DNA from: JADJLQ01 sp034439915
Lineage (GTDB): Bacteria > Bacteroidota > Bacteroidia > Chitinophagales > Saprospiraceae
DNA: 7,769 nt
Assembly: GCA_034439915.1 (NCBI GenBank)
Contig: JAWXBI010000245.1
Location: 1-7,769 of the forward strand
Direction of reading: 5' to 3'
Position 1 is the first letter of the stretch, and each line of letters opens with the position of its first letter. Made by a program: the position numbers and the translations under genes. The notes beneath the pieces were generated by a model that had not been told where the DNA came from, searched no databases, and worked only from the letters and a program-made list of their open reading frames with translations. Positions 6,125 to 7,769 of this stretch are shown here, piece by piece.

Positions 6125-7769
6125 TTAAAATTTGACATTAAGATTAAAACCAATGCTCCGTGTGGTGGGCAATCCGGTAGATTCCATACCCACCAGGTTG
6201 TCCGAACTATAACCAAATGATTCGGGATCAATATTGGGTATCCATTTTTTTAGCATCAATACATTATTAGCGACGAAACTCAGCTTAATTCCCTCAATCG
6301 GGATATTGCTCGGAATGAATTTGGTCAAGTCGTAACTTGCAGTAATTTGCCTGAGTTTCCAATAACCTCCGTTGTACACAACGGGTTCAATCAATGCCAA
6401 TGAGCGCACTACTTCCCAATAGGGTTGAATATTGGCTTTAACGGTATTGACTTCCCCTTTTTCATTTACTCCGTCACCTACAATTCCTGCGCGGCCTGCG
6501 AGGGTCTGTTGGTGGAGCCCGTGCCTCGTCAGGTTAAAGTTTGTCCCGGAGAGCATTTGATTCCCTAATTTAAAATCTATAAGGAATGAAAAACTGAAAT
6601 CATTGATAGTGAATCCATTGTTTATCCCCCCGTTCCATCTGGGTAGAGCGGTCCCAAACGAAATGAGATCCGGGGTACGAAGCGCAATTCCATTACCGCC
6701 AAAAATTTTGCGGCCCTGTGCATCCCTTCTGTATCCAAAACCATAGATCTGGCCCATTTCCTGTCCGACCACTTGTCTTAGTTCTCCATTGAATACGTGG
6801 TTCCCGACCGTAATCCGCTCTCCCTCGGTTTCAGTCAGAAGTTTCAGGACTTTGGTTTTATTATAAGATCCGTTGAACGATATGTCCCATTGGAATTTGC
6901 CACTTTTTATCGGCACCAGGGTTAATAATCCTTCGAATCCATTCGTCCGGCTTTTCCCGCTATTGATCAATGTATTGGTAAATCCCGATCCATCTGAAAT
7001 CTGGGCAGATACGATCTGATCTTCTGTAAATTTCTGATATACTGCAAAGTCAAGTGCTACCCGGTTTTGAAACAATTTTAATTCCAGGCCTGCTTCGGTC
7101 TCAGAAGTACGCATGGGTTTGAGGTTTGCATTGGGTAAAACATTTCCGGAGGAACCTCCCAGAGGCTGAGGTGCACCTGCCGGATTTGGAAACAAGTTGG
7201 CATTGACACCATAAAATAAATTGTTAGAATAAGGTCCAACATCGGTGTCCGAACCCACTTCCGCATAAGCAAGTCTCAACTTACCAAAGTTTAGCCAGTT
7301 GGGAAGCCCGTCAAATGCATCAGAAAAAACAAAACTTCCAGATACCGAAGGATAAAGAATACTTCTGTTAGCTGGTGAAAGTGTCGAAAACCAATCATTC
7401 CTTAATGTTCCATTTAAAAATAAAAATCTCTTGAAGGAAACATCCGCGGAGCCATATACAGAATTTACTGCTCTTTCGGAAAGGGAATATATCGGATCTT
7501 TGACCCGGCCGTTTGCTACGGTATACAAACCGCGCACCACAAAGTCCTGGACGAAGACATTATTCTGATCCGCTCTCCGGTACATTTTGTTGCCACCGAC
7601 TGTAAGATCAAAGCCAAAATCCCCAACCTCCCTGGTAGCGGATATTAATAAGTCCATATTGGTCTCTCTGAACCTTCTGGATTCCTGGGTAAACTGCCCG
7701 TTCACGAAACCAGCCGGAGCAGCAGCTAAGGAGGCATGGCCGGTTGGGTAATTATTATAAGCCTGGTCT
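6125..7769 (-). CDS. SusC/RagA-like TonB-dependent transporter, C-terminal part
   Basis: The C-terminal 548 codons of an outer-membrane TonB-linked transporter. The reading frame stays open to the right edge of the window, so the N-terminal half (signal peptide, carboxypeptidase-like domain, TonB box, plug) is outside. A GTG at 7705 is an internal valine codon, not a start. The visible part is beta-barrel, with segments characteristic of SusC proteins: LYPSVSGSFVFSD, LRLAYAEVGSDTD, SRTNGFEG, and near the end GGYWKLRQITASYDL followed by the final strand GFNLNVKF. The last residue is Phe, the terminal aromatic expected by the barrel assembly machinery. SusC barrels import bulky nutrients captured by the partner SusD-like lipoprotein, powered by TonB-ExbBD. 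The downstream SusD-like gene follows after 2 bp in the standard susC-susD order. The promoter and any sigma/anti-sigma regulator would lie beyond the window. The substrate cannot be assigned. Confidence 0.94.
   Translation of the reverse strand, partial: DQAYNNYPTGHASLAAAPAGFVNGQFTQESRRFRETNMDLLISATREVGDFGFDLTVGGNKMYRRADQNNVFVQDFVVRGLYTVANGRVKDPIYSLSERAVNSVYGSADVSFKRFLFLNGTLRNDWFSTLSPANRSILYPSVSGSFVFSDAFDGLPNWLNFGKLRLAYAEVGSDTDVGPYSNNLFYGVNANLFPNPAGAPQPLGGSSGNVLPNANLKPMRTSETEAGLELKLFQNRVALDFAVYQKFTEDQIVSAQISDGSGFTNTLINSGKSRTNGFEGLLTLVPIKSGKFQWDISFNGSYNKTKVLKLLTETEGERITVGNHVFNGELRQVVGQEMGQIYGFGYRRDAQGRKIFGGNGIALRTPDLISFGTALPRWNGGINNGFTINDFSFSFLIDFKLGNQMLSGTNFNLTRHGLHQQTLAGRAGIVGDGVNEKGEVNTVKANIQPYWEVVRSLALIEPVVYNGGYWKLRQITASYDLTKFIPSNIPIEGIKLSFVANNVLMLKKWIPNIDPESFGYSSDNLVGMESTGLPTTRSIGFNLNVKF

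Noticed and set aside
7703..7705. GTG as the start of the SusC-like gene
   Set aside because: The same frame is open to the window edge with barrel-like sequence, and the protein would lack signal peptide and plug. It is an internal valine codon.

Overview
The window looks like chromosomal DNA of a Bacteroidota member. The signs are a SusC/SusD outer-membrane pair, a lipoprotein signal peptidase with the enlarged central loop I associate with this phylum, promoter-like sites of the TTTG / TAnnTTTG type, and start codons preceded by A-rich DNA rather than strong Shine-Dalgarno sites. An environmental, Saprospiria- or Cytophaga-like organism is a guess. No marker gene here fixes the genus.

Layout, left to right. 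(1) A rho-independent terminator of a gene left of the window (10-47) is followed by an AT-rich control region with a 10-bp direct repeat and a promoter-like site. It leads to a small ArsR-type winged-helix regulator (190-495, +) with no cysteines, closed by a strong terminator (529-566). (2) lspA, the type II (lipoprotein) signal peptidase, lies on the minus strand (696-1469), convergent with the regulator. Its promoter-like site sits almost on the start codon. (3) A 208-bp divergent intergenic region precedes a 951-residue SNF2-family helicase-like ATPase (1678-4533, +). (4) On the minus strand, the 3' half of a SusC-type TonB-dependent transporter (6125 to beyond the right edge) is followed after 2 bp by a complete SusD-like lipoprotein of the SusD_2 type (4590-6122). 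This operon ends at a terminator (4535-4564) in the 56-bp gap shared with the SNF2 gene.

How the genes relate. The SusC/SusD pair forms one outer-membrane uptake machine: the lipoprotein captures the substrate and the barrel imports it using TonB energy. LspA processes lipoproteins, so it should mature this SusD among many others, but that is a general housekeeping link. The regulator, the peptidase and the SNF2 protein appear to be separate transcription units. I see no RNA gene, CRISPR array, insertion sequence, attachment site or phage gene, and no stretch over 300 bases without a gene. I found no convincing evidence of a new multi-gene system. The points most worth a second look are the direct repeat upstream of the regulator, the regulator's missing metal ligands, the near-leaderless lspA, and the large uncharacterised N-terminal half of the SNF2 protein.
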